NCBI GenBank assembly: GCA_021776685.1
Contig: JAJFFJ010000040.1
Coordinates: 1 to 64,000, forward strand
Direction: 5' to 3'
DNA from: Alphaproteobacteria bacterium
Lineage (GTDB): Bacteria; Pseudomonadota; Alphaproteobacteria; Bin65
Length of the DNA stretch: 64,000 bases
Part shown: positions 1 through 10,472 of the stretch, piece after piece
Layout: each line of letters begins with the position of its first letter
Position numbering within the stretch: the stretch's first letter is position 1
Position numbers and translations under genes: made by a program
Notes under the pieces: generated by a model
What the model was told of the DNA's origin: nothing
Seen by the model: the letters and a program-made list of their open reading frames with translations, nothing else
The model's database searches: none

Positions 1-62
1 GTCAACGCGCCCAGCGCAATGACGCCGAGGATGATCATCAGGGTAAGGGCATGACCTCGCAT
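1..62 (-). CDS. N-terminus of an unidentified membrane or secreted protein (cut by window edge)
   Basis: An open frame begins at an ATG on the minus strand and runs off the left edge. The 20 visible residues start MRGHALTLMIILGVIALGAL, which is one basic residue pair followed by a continuous hydrophobic stretch, as in a signal anchor or signal peptide. No clear ribosome binding site precedes it. It would be the third gene of a run with the 130-537 protein and tldD. There is too little sequence to name a family. Confidence 0.4.
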   Translation of the reverse strand, partial: MRGHALTLMIILGVIALGAL

Positions 63-129
63 GGGGTCGCTCGCTAGTTGCCAATTGGGGCGGCAAGAGG
101 GCGTGCAGGGCCGATCAGTGGGCGCTGAG

Positions 130-537
130 TCATGCGCCTGCCAACATTCCGCGCACTTTGTCCATCGCCTTGTTGTGCTTGTGGGTGAGGACCGGTCCGT
201 ATTGCGGCGCGCGCGGTGTCAGGCCCACAGTCACCACTGTATCGCCGTTTGCCGCCTTGGCGGATATCGGGAAGAACATCCCCCAGCTGAATAATGTCAT
301 GCCCTCGCTCAGGATCACGCGGTGCCCCGCGTTGTCGACCAGAGCAACCTTGAGGCCAATCCCTCCGGCCCGTTCCTGGAGCCGATCTATGGCCTCCTCT
401 GGCGTCAAAGGCGTTTTGAGAGTGCCGGCGCGGCGGGACTTGGCGTTGAAATCCGGCTTTTTCGATGCGGCGATCCCGTAGAAGAGGACAATGATGCCAA
501 CGGCTGCGATCAGCCCAATCCAGATGCCATCCAGCAA
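130..537 (-). CDS. Hypothetical protein with N-terminal membrane anchor
   Basis: This 135-residue protein starts at a TTG codon. A GGGAGG sequence five bases upstream decides the start, and no ATG near the N-terminus gives the anchor. Residues 3-24 form one transmembrane helix. The rest is a mixed alpha/beta soluble part with a basic stretch at residues 25-45 and no catalytic motif that I recognise. It lies 35 bp downstream of tldD on the same strand, so it is probably cotranscribed. The family is unknown to me; conservation next to tldD would be the main clue to function. Confidence 0.6.
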   Translation of the reverse strand: MLDGIWIGLIAAVGIIVLFYGIAASKKPDFNAKSRRAGTLKTPLTPEEAIDRLQERAGGIGLKVALVDNAGHRVILSEGMTLFSWGMFFPISAKAANGDTVVTVGLTPRAPQYGPVLTHKHNKAMDKVRGMLAGA

Positions 538-572
538 CGTCGCCTCCCGGTCTTGTCATTGGAAACAGAAAG

Positions 573-2009
573 TCAGGCGGCCTCTGTGCCGCCGACGGTG
601 ATGCGGTCGATCAGCAGGGACGGCTGGCCGACGCCAACAGGCACGCTCTGTCCGGCCTTGCCGCAGGTGCCGATGCCGTGGTCCAGCGCCAGGTCATTTC
701 CGATCATCGAGACCTGTTGCATCACCTCCGGCCCGTTGCCGATCAGCGTCGCGCCCTTGATGGGGGTTGTGACCTTTCCCCCCTCGATCTTGTAGGCCTC
801 GGTGCAGGAGAAGACGAACTTGCCGCTGGTGATATCCACCTGGCCACCACCGAACTGCACCGCGTAGACGCCGTCGCCGGCTGCAGCAAGAATCTCTTCC
901 GGGTCTTTGTCGCCTGCCAGCATGAATGTGTTGGTCATGCGTGGCATGGGTTCATGGCCAAAACTTTGCCGCCGCCCGTTGCCAGTCGGTTTGGCGCCCA
1001 TCAGCCGCGCATTCTGGCGGTCCTGCATGTAACCGGTAAGGACGCCGTCTTCGATCAGCGTGGTTGCGCTGGTTGGTGTGCCCTCGTCGTCAATGGTCAG
1101 GGACCCGCGCCGGTCGGTCATGGTGCCGTCGTCGACAATGGTGACACCGGGGGACGCCACCCGCTCACCAATCTGGCCCGCGAAGGTGGAGGTACCCTTG
1201 CGGTTGAAGTCGCCTTCCAGTCCGTGGCCAACCGCTTCGTGCAGCAACACGCCAGGCCAGCCAGGGCCAAGGACCACCTTCATCTCACCTGCCGGCGCGG
1301 GCACGGCATCCAGGTTCACAAGCGCCTGGCGCAATGCCTCGTCCACTTGCGCTTGCCAATTGGCCGGATCGATCCACTGATCATAGGCCGCGCGCCCACC
1401 GGCGCCATCGGAGCCAGCCTCCATGCGGCCGTCTTCTTCCGCGACGATGCTGACGTTCAGGCGCACCAGTGGACGGATGTCGCCCGCCCGCTCGCCGTCG
1501 CCGCGCAGAATTTCCACTGCCTGCCACTCGCCATAGAGGGAGACAGAGACCTGACGGATCCGTTCGTCCCGGCCGCGGGCATAGGCGTCGATGTCTTCCA
1601 GCAGCTTGACCTTGGCGTCGAAGGACATTTCGGCCAGCGGGTTGATCTCGCCATAAAGCGCCTGATTGGTGCGGGCCGGCGACAGGTCCAAAGTGCCGCC
1701 ATGGCCGGAATGGACCGCCTGCACCGCAGATGCCGCACGCTTGATCGCCGCTTCCGAAAGTTCCGCGGCGTGGGCATAGCCGGTGGCTTCGCCCGCGATG
1801 GATCGGAGGCCAAAGCCCTGGGTGGTGTCAAAGCTGGCGCTGCGCAGCTTGCCGTCGTCCCAGACCAGGCTTTCGGACTGACAGTATTCCAGGAACAGTT
1901 CGCCATCGTCGGCGCCGGTCAGCGCGTCGCTGACGATGCCGTCTACGCGTTGCCGGTCCATGCCCGTGCGGGTGAAAAACAGATCTTCAATTCGGGCCAT
2001 GTCGGCCAT
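573..2009 (-). CDS. tldD: Metalloprotease TldD
   Basis: TldD is the catalytic partner of the TldD/TldE heterodimer (peptidase family U62). It trims small peptides and peptide antibiotics in the cytoplasm. The zinc motif HEAVGHGLEGD lies at residues 257-267, and the Gly-rich C-terminal segments of the family are intact. The 478-residue length is usual. The start chosen is the ATG at 2009 (MADMARIEDLFF). The frame stays open upstream to 2210, but that extension has no TldD character. No tldE is in the window. The gene is divergent from the cytochrome oxidase operon across a 333-bp gap. Confidence 0.93.
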   Translation of the reverse strand: MADMARIEDLFFTRTGMDRQRVDGIVSDALTGADDGELFLEYCQSESLVWDDGKLRSASFDTTQGFGLRSIAGEATGYAHAAELSEAAIKRAASAVQAVHSGHGGTLDLSPARTNQALYGEINPLAEMSFDAKVKLLEDIDAYARGRDERIRQVSVSLYGEWQAVEILRGDGERAGDIRPLVRLNVSIVAEEDGRMEAGSDGAGGRAAYDQWIDPANWQAQVDEALRQALVNLDAVPAPAGEMKVVLGPGWPGVLLHEAVGHGLEGDFNRKGTSTFAGQIGERVASPGVTIVDDGTMTDRRGSLTIDDEGTPTSATTLIEDGVLTGYMQDRQNARLMGAKPTGNGRRQSFGHEPMPRMTNTFMLAGDKDPEEILAAAGDGVYAVQFGGGQVDITSGKFVFSCTEAYKIEGGKVTTPIKGATLIGNGPEVMQQVSMIGNDLALDHGIGTCGKAGQSVPVGVGQPSLLIDRITVGGTEAA

Positions 2010-2342
2010 AGCGCAATTCCCTATCAATTGCCGGCCAACGGCCGGGCATCGTGCGTGATTGCGCCTAATATGGGGATTGTCAGGCGCGCTGTCAGCCATT
2101 GGTTTGACGGCGGCCCCACAGCGCTCAACACCGCAAAAATTCAGGCGCTCCCGAGAATCTTGCGACACTGGGTCGCAAAACTTGCTGTGGCCTGACTTCA
2201 GGCCCGCCAATAGGTTAGCGCAGGGACCGGAAGGGCCGGCAAGCGCAGTGCGGGTCCGCCCCCGGCAACATCTCGAGCAACACCTCAGGCGATACCTTCA
2301 TGGGCGCATCGGGGGGCGGCCCGAGCAACCATCGGGGCAGGG
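2010..2342. other. Intergenic region between tldD and coxB
   Basis: This 333-bp divergent region holds no convincing gene. It should contain the promoters of tldD (leftward) and the oxidase operon (rightward). I see no strong sigma-70 hexamer pair. The notable element is a perfect 7-bp inverted repeat at 2160-2178, described separately. Immediately before coxB the sequence GGGCAGGG can serve as ribosome binding site. Confidence 0.6.
2160..2178. promoter_or_regulatory. Inverted repeat upstream of coxB, RegA/PrrA-like
   Basis: TTGCGAC, five bases, then GTCGCAA: a perfect 7-bp palindrome. The form GCGNC-N(x)-GNCGC is that reported for the redox response regulators RegA/PrrA, which control terminal oxidases in photosynthetic alphaproteobacteria. 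Its place 165 bp ahead of an aa3 oxidase operon fits that role. The palindrome is seen; the regulator is inferred, and no regBA genes are in the window. Confidence 0.4.
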
Positions 2343-3380
2343 ATGCCATTTTTCAGAATTTTTGCGGCACTCGCCGCTTTCGCAGGGGTCGGGTCGGGCT
2401 TTGCAGGTTTTGCCCAGGCGGCCAAGCCAGAGCCCTGGGGTATCGGCATGCAGCCGTCTATCTCGCCCTTCATGGACCAGGTGCTGGATTTCCATACCCT
2501 GCTGATGGTGATCATCACCCTGATCACGGTCTTTGTACTGGGTCTCCTGATCTGGGTGATGCTGCGCTATAACGAGCGCGCCAATCCCAACCCGTCCAAG
2601 ACCACCCACAACACGCTGATCGAGATTATCTGGACGGTGGTGCCAGTTGCGATTCTGGTTGTCATTGCTGTGCCATCCTTCCGCCTGCTTTTCGCGGCGG
2701 ACAATGCCGGCCATGAAATGCCGATCACCATCAAGGCCCGGGGCCATCAGTGGTATTGGACCTATGTCTACCAGCAATCATTCAAGCTCAACGACAAGGG
2801 CCAGGTGGTGAGCGCCGGCGGCAAGTTGCTGAAATGGAATGCGGGTGCTGCCAAGTATGACGGTGGCAAGCCGGTGGAAACGCTGAAAACGCCGTTCCTG
2901 TTCAAAAGCGAAATCCTCTGCGAGACTGCCGCCCAATGTAAAAAGGCCAGCGCAAAGCTGGGTCGTCCGGCGCTACGCCTGCTGGATGTCGATCGTGCGC
3001 TGGTGATCCCCACCGGGGTCAAAATCCGCCTGATCGTCGTGGCGGCGGACGTCATTCACGCCTTTGCTATGCCGGCAATGGGCGTCAAGGTAGACGCCGT
3101 CCCCGGCCGCAACAATGAAACCTGGCTGTATGCCAGAAAGCCTGGCCTCTACTACGGCCAATGCTCGGAAATTTGCGGCCGACGGCATGCCTACATGCCA
3201 ATCACCATCCGCGCCATGTCCCCCGCTGACTATGCCAAGTGGCTGACGGACAAGCAGGCCAAGGCTACGGCTGGCAAGGACGGCTATGAAAAAGACGAAT
3301 CGCTGACGCCAAAGAAAACCAAGAAGACATCTTCCCTGCCATCGCGTGACCGCTCGGTCGCGGCGCGGCCGGCGAAGTAG
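2343..3380 (+). CDS. coxB: Cytochrome c oxidase subunit II (CuA subunit)
   Basis: Subunit II of the aa3 oxidase takes electrons from cytochrome c through the binuclear CuA centre. Residues 1-27 are a signal peptide, and transmembrane helices lie near 50-73 and 95-117. The CuA ligands are present: H239, C274, E276, C278, H282 and M285, in CSEICGRRHAYM. At 345 residues it is longer than usual. An insertion of roughly 45 residues (about 150-200) between the QWYWTY aromatic motif and the CuA half carries two extra cysteines (C193, C199), and a Lys-rich tail follows residue 303. It is the first gene of the oxidase operon. Confidence 0.96.
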   Translation: MPFFRIFAALAAFAGVGSGFAGFAQAAKPEPWGIGMQPSISPFMDQVLDFHTLLMVIITLITVFVLGLLIWVMLRYNERANPNPSKTTHNTLIEIIWTVVPVAILVVIAVPSFRLLFAADNAGHEMPITIKARGHQWYWTYVYQQSFKLNDKGQVVSAGGKLLKWNAGAAKYDGGKPVETLKTPFLFKSEILCETAAQCKKASAKLGRPALRLLDVDRALVIPTGVKIRLIVVAADVIHAFAMPAMGVKVDAVPGRNNETWLYARKPGLYYGQCSEICGRRHAYMPITIRAMSPADYAKWLTDKQAKATAGKDGYEKDESLTPKKTKKTSSLPSRDRSVAARPAK

Positions 3381-3430
3381 TTAGCAAAGAAAAATAACAC
3401 ATGGGCGCCGGTCTGCGGCGCCAGGGGTAA

Positions 3431-5089
<1,659 letters not shown>

Positions 5090-5128
5090 ACCGGACGTGA
5101 TGGACAGAGACCGAAGGGATAGCGAAAC

Positions 5129-6079
5129 GTGAACTTGCCGCGGGCCAACGTGATTGACAGCGCCAAGAACCAGTCTTGGGACGGCTCGCTGCCGGCTGGG
5201 GATCTGGTCGGCACGGAAGTGCGGGACTATATCGCGCTGCTGAAGCCGCGGGTGATGTCGCTGGTCGTGTTCACCGGGCTTGTCGGCCTCTATCTCGCGC
5301 CAGGCGGCCTGCATCCGCTAATCGGCTTTATCGCGGTGCTGTGCATCGCCGTGGGCGCGGGCGCCTCGGGCGCGATCAATATGTGGTACGACCGCGACAT
5401 CGACGCGGTGATGACCCGAACCAAAAACCGTCCGATACCGGCAGGACGGATGACACCTGAAAATGCCCTGACATTTGGTGTCATGCTCGCCACAGGGTCT
5501 GTCGCCGTCATGGGCTTGGCGGTCAACTGGGTGGCGGGATTGCTGCTTGCGGCGACCATCGCTTTCTATGTTTTCATCTACACCATGTGGCTCAAGCGGC
5601 GGACACCACAGAACATCGTCATCGGTGGAGCCGCCGGCGCCTTGCCACCGGTGGTGGGCTGGGCAGCGGTGACTGGATCGGTCGACGTGCTGCCACTGCT
5701 TCTCTTCGGGCTAATCTTTATGTGGACGCCGCCGCATTTCTGGGCGCTGGCGCTGTATCGCGCAGGCGACTACGAGCGGGCCGGTGTGCCGATGTTGCCA
5801 GTGGTCGCCGGCAAGGCTGAAACCCGCCGCCAGATCCTGCTCTATGCGGTGCTGATGGCTGGCGTGGCCATGGCGCCGTGGGCGTTGGGCCTGGTGTGGC
5901 ATCTCTATGGCGGGGTCGCGCTTCTGCTGTCGCTTGCTTTCGTCTGGTTGTCTTGGGGCGTGATGCGTGACCATTCCGACCGGGCGGCCAAGCGCCTGTT
6001 CGGGTTCTCGATCCTCTATCTGTTCGGTCTGTTTCTGGCTCTGGTGGCGGACAAATTTGTGGCGGGATGGGTGCTGTGA
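5129..6079 (+). CDS. ctaB: Haem O synthase (protohaem IX farnesyltransferase)
   Basis: This UbiA-family prenyltransferase adds farnesyl to haem b, giving haem O on the way to haem A for the aa3 oxidase. It has 316 residues and about nine transmembrane helices. The first Asp-rich motif is clear ([15 protein letters not shown]), as are the RPIPAG segment and the second motif region around [10 protein letters not shown]. The start is GTG with AAGGGA upstream. Its stop overlaps the next start (TGATG), indicating translational coupling. Confidence 0.96.
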   Translation: MNLPRANVIDSAKNQSWDGSLPAGDLVGTEVRDYIALLKPRVMSLVVFTGLVGLYLAPGGLHPLIGFIAVLCIAVGAGASGAINMWYDRDIDAVMTRTKNRPIPAGRMTPENALTFGVMLATGSVAVMGLAVNWVAGLLLAATIAFYVFIYTMWLKRRTPQNIVIGGAAGALPPVVGWAAVTGSVDVLPLLLFGLIFMWTPPHFWALALYRAGDYERAGVPMLPVVAGKAETRRQILLYAVLMAGVAMAPWALGLVWHLYGGVALLLSLAFVWLSWGVMRDHSDRAAKRLFGFSILYLFGLFLALVADKFVAGWVL

Positions 6080-6213
6080 TGACCGGTAGCCCGATCAGCC
6101 GCGAAGAGTTTCTGCGCCGCCGCACTCGCCGCAACCGGGCGATTTTGGTGGTGTTGGTGGGCATGGTGGCGCTGTTCTACGCGCTGGCCATGGTTCGCAT
6201 GGGGCTGAGGTAG
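6079..6213 (+). CDS. CoxF-like single-helix protein of the oxidase operon
   Basis: This 44-residue protein overlaps the ctaB stop and ends 4 bp before ctaG. A strongly basic N-terminus (RRRTRRNR) is followed by one transmembrane helix ending in MVRMGLR. Small proteins at this position between ctaB and ctaG are annotated CoxF in other alphaproteobacteria and are thought to help oxidase assembly; the exact role is unproved. Size, basic-then-hydrophobic layout and tight spacing on both sides support a real gene. Confidence 0.75.
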   Translation: MTGSPISREEFLRRRTRRNRAILVVLVGMVALFYALAMVRMGLR

Positions 6214-6217
6214 GTCC

Positions 6218-6814
6218 ATGAGCAAATCAGCCGCCAACGATCTCGCAAAAGCCAAGCGCCGTACGGTCATGTCCGTGCTGATGCTGTTGACAGGCATGAC
6301 CCTTCTGGTGGTCTATGCCGTGCCGCTCTACGAGCTGTTCTGCCGGGTCACGGGCTATGGCGGGACGACCCAGCAGGCAGACGCGGCGCCCGGCGCGGTA
6401 GGCAAACGCAGCTTCATCATTCGCTTCGATGCTGAAATCAATCCGCAACTGCCCTGGGCGTTCAACCCGGTGCAGCGGCAGGTGACCGTCCGCGCCGGCG
6501 AACGCAAGCTGATCTTCTATGTCGCGAAGAATACGAGCGACGAAGCCATCACCGGCACCGCCACCTTCAACGTCACGCCGGCCAAAGCCGGCCGCTACTT
6601 CACAAAGATCCAGTGCTTTTGCTTCTCGAAGCAGCTGCTGAATCCGGGTCAGCGGGTTGACATGCCGGTGTCCTTCTTCGTGGATCCGGCGATCCTGAAG
6701 GCGAAAAACCTTCGCGACGTCTCAGTGATCACGCTGTCCTACACATTTTTCCGCGCCCGCAAGCAGGCCACGCGGCCAGCCACGCGCGGTAAAGCCAACA
6801 ACAAGGGGGGCTAG
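6218..6814 (+). CDS. ctaG: Cytochrome c oxidase copper chaperone CtaG/Cox11
   Basis: Cox11-family proteins insert copper at the CuB site of subunit I from the periplasmic side. This 198-residue protein has an N-terminal transmembrane helix (about 19-40) followed by the immunoglobulin-like copper domain. The copper motif CFCFSKQ is present at about residue 130, and the PVSFFVDP strand follows. The tail is basic. It sits between the CoxF-like gene and ctaE, the standard order. Confidence 0.96.
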   Translation: MSKSAANDLAKAKRRTVMSVLMLLTGMTLLVVYAVPLYELFCRVTGYGGTTQQADAAPGAVGKRSFIIRFDAEINPQLPWAFNPVQRQVTVRAGERKLIFYVAKNTSDEAITGTATFNVTPAKAGRYFTKIQCFCFSKQLLNPGQRVDMPVSFFVDPAILKAKNLRDVSVITLSYTFFRARKQATRPATRGKANNKGG

Positions 6815-6859
6815 GCGCGGTATCTGTTCCGCGGCCTTGATCCGACAGGGGACCTATCC

Positions 6860-7816
6860 ATGGCAGGCGCAAACAAGCATCCATATCATCTGGTCGACCC
6901 GAGCCCGTGGCCGGCCGTCGGCGCGACAGCAGCACTGTTGATGCTGTTTGGCGCAGTCGTCGCGATGCATCCGGATATCTTTGGTGAAAGCCTGAAGCCC
7001 ACGTTCACGCAAATCGGCTGGTGGATCGCTGTGCCGGGTCTGTTGCTGGTGTTGTTCACGATGTTTGTCTGGTGGCGCGATGTCACTGACGAGGCGGAGC
7101 ATCAGGGCCATCACACACCGGTGGTGCAGCTGGGCCTGCGCTATGGCATGGCGCTGTTCATTGCCTCCGAGGTCATGTTTTTCTCCGCCTTCTTCTGGGC
7201 CTTCTTCGACAATTCGCTATACGCTGCAGGCGGGCCAGTCCTTGATATCCCCTATTTCGACCCGGCCATCTGGCAGCAGGAAGCGCGGCACCTGGCAAAT
7301 GGCGGCGTCTGGCCGCCGAAGCATATCCAGGTATTCGACCCTTGGGATCTTCCCTTCCTCAACACGATGATCCTGCTGCTCTCCGGCTGCACGGTCACCT
7401 GGGCGCATCACGCACTCCGGGAAGGCAAACGGGGCGAAGTTGTCTGGGGGCTGGGGATCACGGTGCTTCTGGGCCTCTCTTTTACCGCCCTTCAGGCAGT
7501 GGAATATTTGGAGGCGCCGTTCTCTTTCGGCTTCGACGTTGAAACCAGCATCGTCAACGGCAAGGTCGTGGCTGGAGGCGCCTATCCGTCGACCTTCTTC
7601 ATGGCGACCGGCTTCCACGGCTTCCACGTGATCGTCGGCACCATCTTCCTGGCGGTATGCTGGGTCAGGGCACAGGCGGGGCACTTCAAGGCTGACCATC
7701 ACTTTGGCTTTGAGGCAGCGGCCTGGTACTGGCACTTCGTCGACGTCGTGTGGCTGTTCCTGTTCTTCTGCATCTACATCTGGGGCAGCGCTGGCGCACC
7801 GATCGCGGCCCACTGA
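6860..7816 (+). CDS. ctaE: Cytochrome c oxidase subunit III
   Basis: Subunit III is a seven-helix membrane protein that stabilises proton uptake by the aa3 oxidase. The 318-residue protein has the N-terminal HPYHLVDPSPWP signature, WWRDV, SEVMFFSAFFWAFF and the C-terminal HFVDVVWLFLF helix. A long periplasmic loop near residue 130-150 is typical of alphaproteobacterial members. It is followed within 25 bp by the DUF983 gene. Confidence 0.97.
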   Translation: MAGANKHPYHLVDPSPWPAVGATAALLMLFGAVVAMHPDIFGESLKPTFTQIGWWIAVPGLLLVLFTMFVWWRDVTDEAEHQGHHTPVVQLGLRYGMALFIASEVMFFSAFFWAFFDNSLYAAGGPVLDIPYFDPAIWQQEARHLANGGVWPPKHIQVFDPWDLPFLNTMILLLSGCTVTWAHHALREGKRGEVVWGLGITVLLGLSFTALQAVEYLEAPFSFGFDVETSIVNGKVVAGGAYPSTFFMATGFHGFHVIVGTIFLAVCWVRAQAGHFKADHHFGFEAAAWYWHFVDVVWLFLFFCIYIWGSAGAPIAAH

Positions 7817-7839
7817 TCCACGCCGGGTCCGGACCCCGC

Positions 7840-8190
7840 GTGACGCCCTCGCCCTTCTCCACCGGCCTCCGGGGACGGTGTCCCCGGTGCGGTCGGGGGC
7901 GCATGTTTTCCGGATTTCTCGAAGTTGCCGACGAATGCGGAGACTGTGGCCTGGCGCTCGGCAAGCATGACAGTGGCGACGGGCCAGTCGCCTTCATTAT
8001 TCTGATCGTTGGCTTTGCCGTCGTCGGACTGGCGTTATGGGTGGAGATCGCCTGGCGGCCAGCCTACTGGATCCACGCCGCCCTATGGCTGCCGCTGATC
8101 CTCATCCTGACCCTTGGGCTTGTGCGCCCCCTGAAGGGCCTGATGATCGCCCTGCAATACCGACACCGCCGCGAGACCTACGACGAATGA
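7840..8190 (+). CDS. DUF983 family membrane protein
   Basis: This 116-residue protein starts at a GTG. It has two Cys pairs (CPRCGRG and CGDCGL) forming a small zinc-ribbon-like head, followed by two transmembrane helices (about 50-70 and 78-98) and a basic end. DUF983 proteins are regularly found next to ctaE in alphaproteobacteria and are suspected assembly factors, without a proven activity. The frame is open further upstream to 7750, inside ctaE, but homologous sequence begins just before the Cys head. Confidence 0.85.
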   Translation: MTPSPFSTGLRGRCPRCGRGRMFSGFLEVADECGDCGLALGKHDSGDGPVAFIILIVGFAVVGLALWVEIAWRPAYWIHAALWLPLILILTLGLVRPLKGLMIALQYRHRRETYDE

Positions 8191-8201
8191 GCGGGGCTGC
8201 T

Positions 8202-8223
8202 CCGCCCGGTGCACTTGGGGCGG
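8202..8223. terminator. Weak hairpin between convergent genes
   Basis: CCGCCC and GGGCGG can pair around a ten-base loop in the 39-bp gap between the convergent DUF983 and M32 genes. There is only a short T run after it on the plus strand (TATTTT) and none on the minus strand, so it would be an inefficient terminator. Confidence 0.3.
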
Positions 8224-8229
8224 CGCGAC

Positions 8230-9735
8230 CTATTTTGCCAGATATCGCCGTTCCAGGTGCGCGCGGAACACTTCTGCGCCGAGTGGCGCGCCGGTGGCTT
8301 CCTCAATCAGGTCGCCGGTGGACAGGAAGGAGCCGCGGCCGTGGATGTGCGTGGCGAGCCACCCGAGTAGGGGCGTGAAATCGCCCCGGGCGATTCCCGG
8401 CAGGATGTCGGGCTCGGCGCGGGTCGCGGCATCGAAAATCTGTGCGGCGGCCAGCGCGCCGAGCGTATATGTCGGGAAATAGCCCCAGGCGCCGGAATAC
8501 CAGTGGATGTCCTGCAGGCAGCCAAGCCGGTCATCCGGCGGGGTCACGCCGAGCAACTCGTCCATGCCCTCACGCCACGCGCCCGGCAGATCCGCCAGCC
8601 TCAGATCTCCGCCGATCATCGCCCGCTCGAGGCGATAGCGCAGGATGACGTGGGCGGGGTAGGTGACCTCGTCTGCATCGACGCGGATCAGGCTCCGCGC
8701 CACCCGAGTATAGATGCGCGTCAGATTTTCGGCCCGCCAGGCCGGGCCTGAGGTGTCTGAGCCGGCGGCAAATGTCTCGCGCATCAGGGGTGCGGCGAAA
8801 TCCAAAAACTCGCTGGACCGGCAGGCCTGCATTTCCATCAGCAATGACTGGCTTTCATGCACTGCCATGCCGCGCGCACTGCCTATGGGCTGATGCCGCC
8901 AGTCCTCCGGTAATTGCTTTTCATAGAGGGCGTGGCCGGTCTCGTGCAGCACGCCCATCAACGCTGAGGTAAAATCGTCGGTGTCGTAGCGGGTGGTGAT
9001 CCGCAGGTCGTCCGGCGTGCCGCCGCAAAAGGGGTGCAGGCTTACATCAAGCCGCCCTCGGGTGAAATCAAAGCCCAGCACCTCCATCAGCCGCACGCCC
9101 AGGTCCCGCTGGCGATCGACCGCGAACGGGCCGTCAAGCGGCAACGGTGGATTTGACGCCTGATGATCCAGCACCTGCTGGGTCAGATCTGGCAAAAAGC
9201 CAGCCAGGTCGTCGAACAACAGATCGATGTCCGCGGACCTGCCGCCAGGCTCAAACTGATCCAGCAATGCGTCATAGACGCTGACGTCCAGCGCCGCTGC
9301 TTTGGCCTCACCGGCTTCCATCGAGAGGCGCAAGAGCTCTTCGGTCAGCGGCAGAACCGCCTTGAAATCGCTGGCGGGCCGAGCGGCGCGCCAAGCCATT
9401 TCGCATGCAGATTCGGCCCGGGCCATGGCTTCCACCAGCCGGGCATCTACCGCGGTCTTGTGCACCCAACGGCGGCGCATTTCGCGCAGGTTAGCCGTCT
9501 GCCAGGCGTCCAGACTGCTGTCTTCCCCGGCGGCCTCCAGCAGGTCTGCCACTTCCGGAGCGGTGAGGGCCTCATGGGTCACCAGCTGCAAGGCGGCGGA
9601 AATCTCCGCGCGCGACTGGGCACTGCCCTCCGGCATCAGCACCTGGGCGTCCCAACCGAGGAAACCGGCGGCGTCACCGACCAGCGATGCCCGGCGAAAG
9701 CGGTCTTCAAGCTGTGAATAGGCAGTGGCGGTCAT
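8230..9735 (-). CDS. Carboxypeptidase Taq, M32 family
   Basis: M32 enzymes are cytoplasmic zinc carboxypeptidases that remove C-terminal residues from peptides. The 501-residue length is standard. The zinc motif HETGHALYE lies near residue 270, and the third ligand and family block GMAVHESQSLLMEMQ follows at about 295. The GxTPDDLRITTRY segment is also conserved. The start overlaps the SURF1 stop by 4 bp, so the two are translated as a unit. It is unusual to find it between ctaE/DUF983 and thrC. Confidence 0.93.
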   Translation of the reverse strand: MTATAYSQLEDRFRRASLVGDAAGFLGWDAQVLMPEGSAQSRAEISAALQLVTHEALTAPEVADLLEAAGEDSSLDAWQTANLREMRRRWVHKTAVDARLVEAMARAESACEMAWRAARPASDFKAVLPLTEELLRLSMEAGEAKAAALDVSVYDALLDQFEPGGRSADIDLLFDDLAGFLPDLTQQVLDHQASNPPLPLDGPFAVDRQRDLGVRLMEVLGFDFTRGRLDVSLHPFCGGTPDDLRITTRYDTDDFTSALMGVLHETGHALYEKQLPEDWRHQPIGSARGMAVHESQSLLMEMQACRSSEFLDFAAPLMRETFAAGSDTSGPAWRAENLTRIYTRVARSLIRVDADEVTYPAHVILRYRLERAMIGGDLRLADLPGAWREGMDELLGVTPPDDRLGCLQDIHWYSGAWGYFPTYTLGALAAAQIFDAATRAEPDILPGIARGDFTPLLGWLATHIHGRGSFLSTGDLIEEATGAPLGAEVFRAHLERRYLAK

Positions 9736-10472
9736 GTCGTGCCGGGTCCTGTTTCCTCGTCATCATCCCGCTCGCGGCGGCGATGCCACAGATACCAGAT
9801 AATGGTCCCCGCCAGAGCCATGGAGAACCAGGTGATGGCATATTGCAGGTGGTCGTTGCGCAAGTTCAGGCGGGTCTGGCCGCCCAGCGGATAGCCACCC
9901 GGAATCACCGCCTTCGCAGCCTCCAGATAAAACGGTTTGACCCGGGACAGGCCCGTGGCCGTTGCCATTGCTGTGACGTCAACGAAATACCAGATATTCA
10001 GGCCGGGTTTGTTGTCCAGCGTGAACCAACCTGGCGCCTGTGCACCGCGCAGATAGCCGATAACGGTCGCCTGGCCTGGGATCTGCCCTGCCGCGCGCAG
10101 GGAGGGGGTCTTCAAGCTGGTTGGAATCCAGCCCCGATTGATCAGCAGATGGCTGCCATCGGCCAGTCGGAGGGGCGTTACCACATGAAAGCCCAGATTT
10201 CCGTTGAGCGAACGGGCGCCCACATAAAGTTCCTTGTCGTGCAGAAACCGGCCTTTGACCTGAACCCGGCGAAAGCCGTGAGCATCCACGGCGAATGCCG
10301 TTGGCAGGGTCGACAGCGGCGCTGCCTGGCTCTTGGTTTGGCGCGCATCGATCAGTGCCTGCTTCCAGAAAAGGCGCTGCACCTGCCACGCCCCCAATGC
10401 AAACGTGGTCACCACCATCACCAGAGAGATGGCGGTCGGCCAGAACCGGGGGGTGACGCCGAAGATGCGCAG
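9732..10472 (-). CDS. surf1: SURF1 family cytochrome oxidase assembly protein
   Basis: SURF1 binds haem A and assists its insertion into subunit I. The protein has two transmembrane helices (near the N-terminus and about 205-225) around a periplasmic domain with the family motifs INRGWIP and LQYAITWFSMA. The first ATG or GTG (around 10421) would cut into the first helix. Reading upstream gives LRIFGVTPRFWPTAISL, good SURF1 sequence, back to a CTG preceded by GGAG at seven bases; an in-frame stop lies just before. I therefore place the start at the CTG, giving 246 residues. The gene is inverted relative to the oxidase operon. Confidence 0.85.
   Translation of the reverse strand: MRIFGVTPRFWPTAISLVMVVTTFALGAWQVQRLFWKQALIDARQTKSQAAPLSTLPTAFAVDAHGFRRVQVKGRFLHDKELYVGARSLNGNLGFHVVTPLRLADGSHLLINRGWIPTSLKTPSLRAAGQIPGQATVIGYLRGAQAPGWFTLDNKPGLNIWYFVDVTAMATATGLSRVKPFYLEAAKAVIPGGYPLGGQTRLNLRNDHLQYAITWFSMALAGTIIWYLWHRRRERDDDEETGPGTT

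Noticed and set aside
2010-2210. N-terminal extension of tldD
   Set aside because: The extra 67 residues have no TldD similarity and would cover the intergenic control region.
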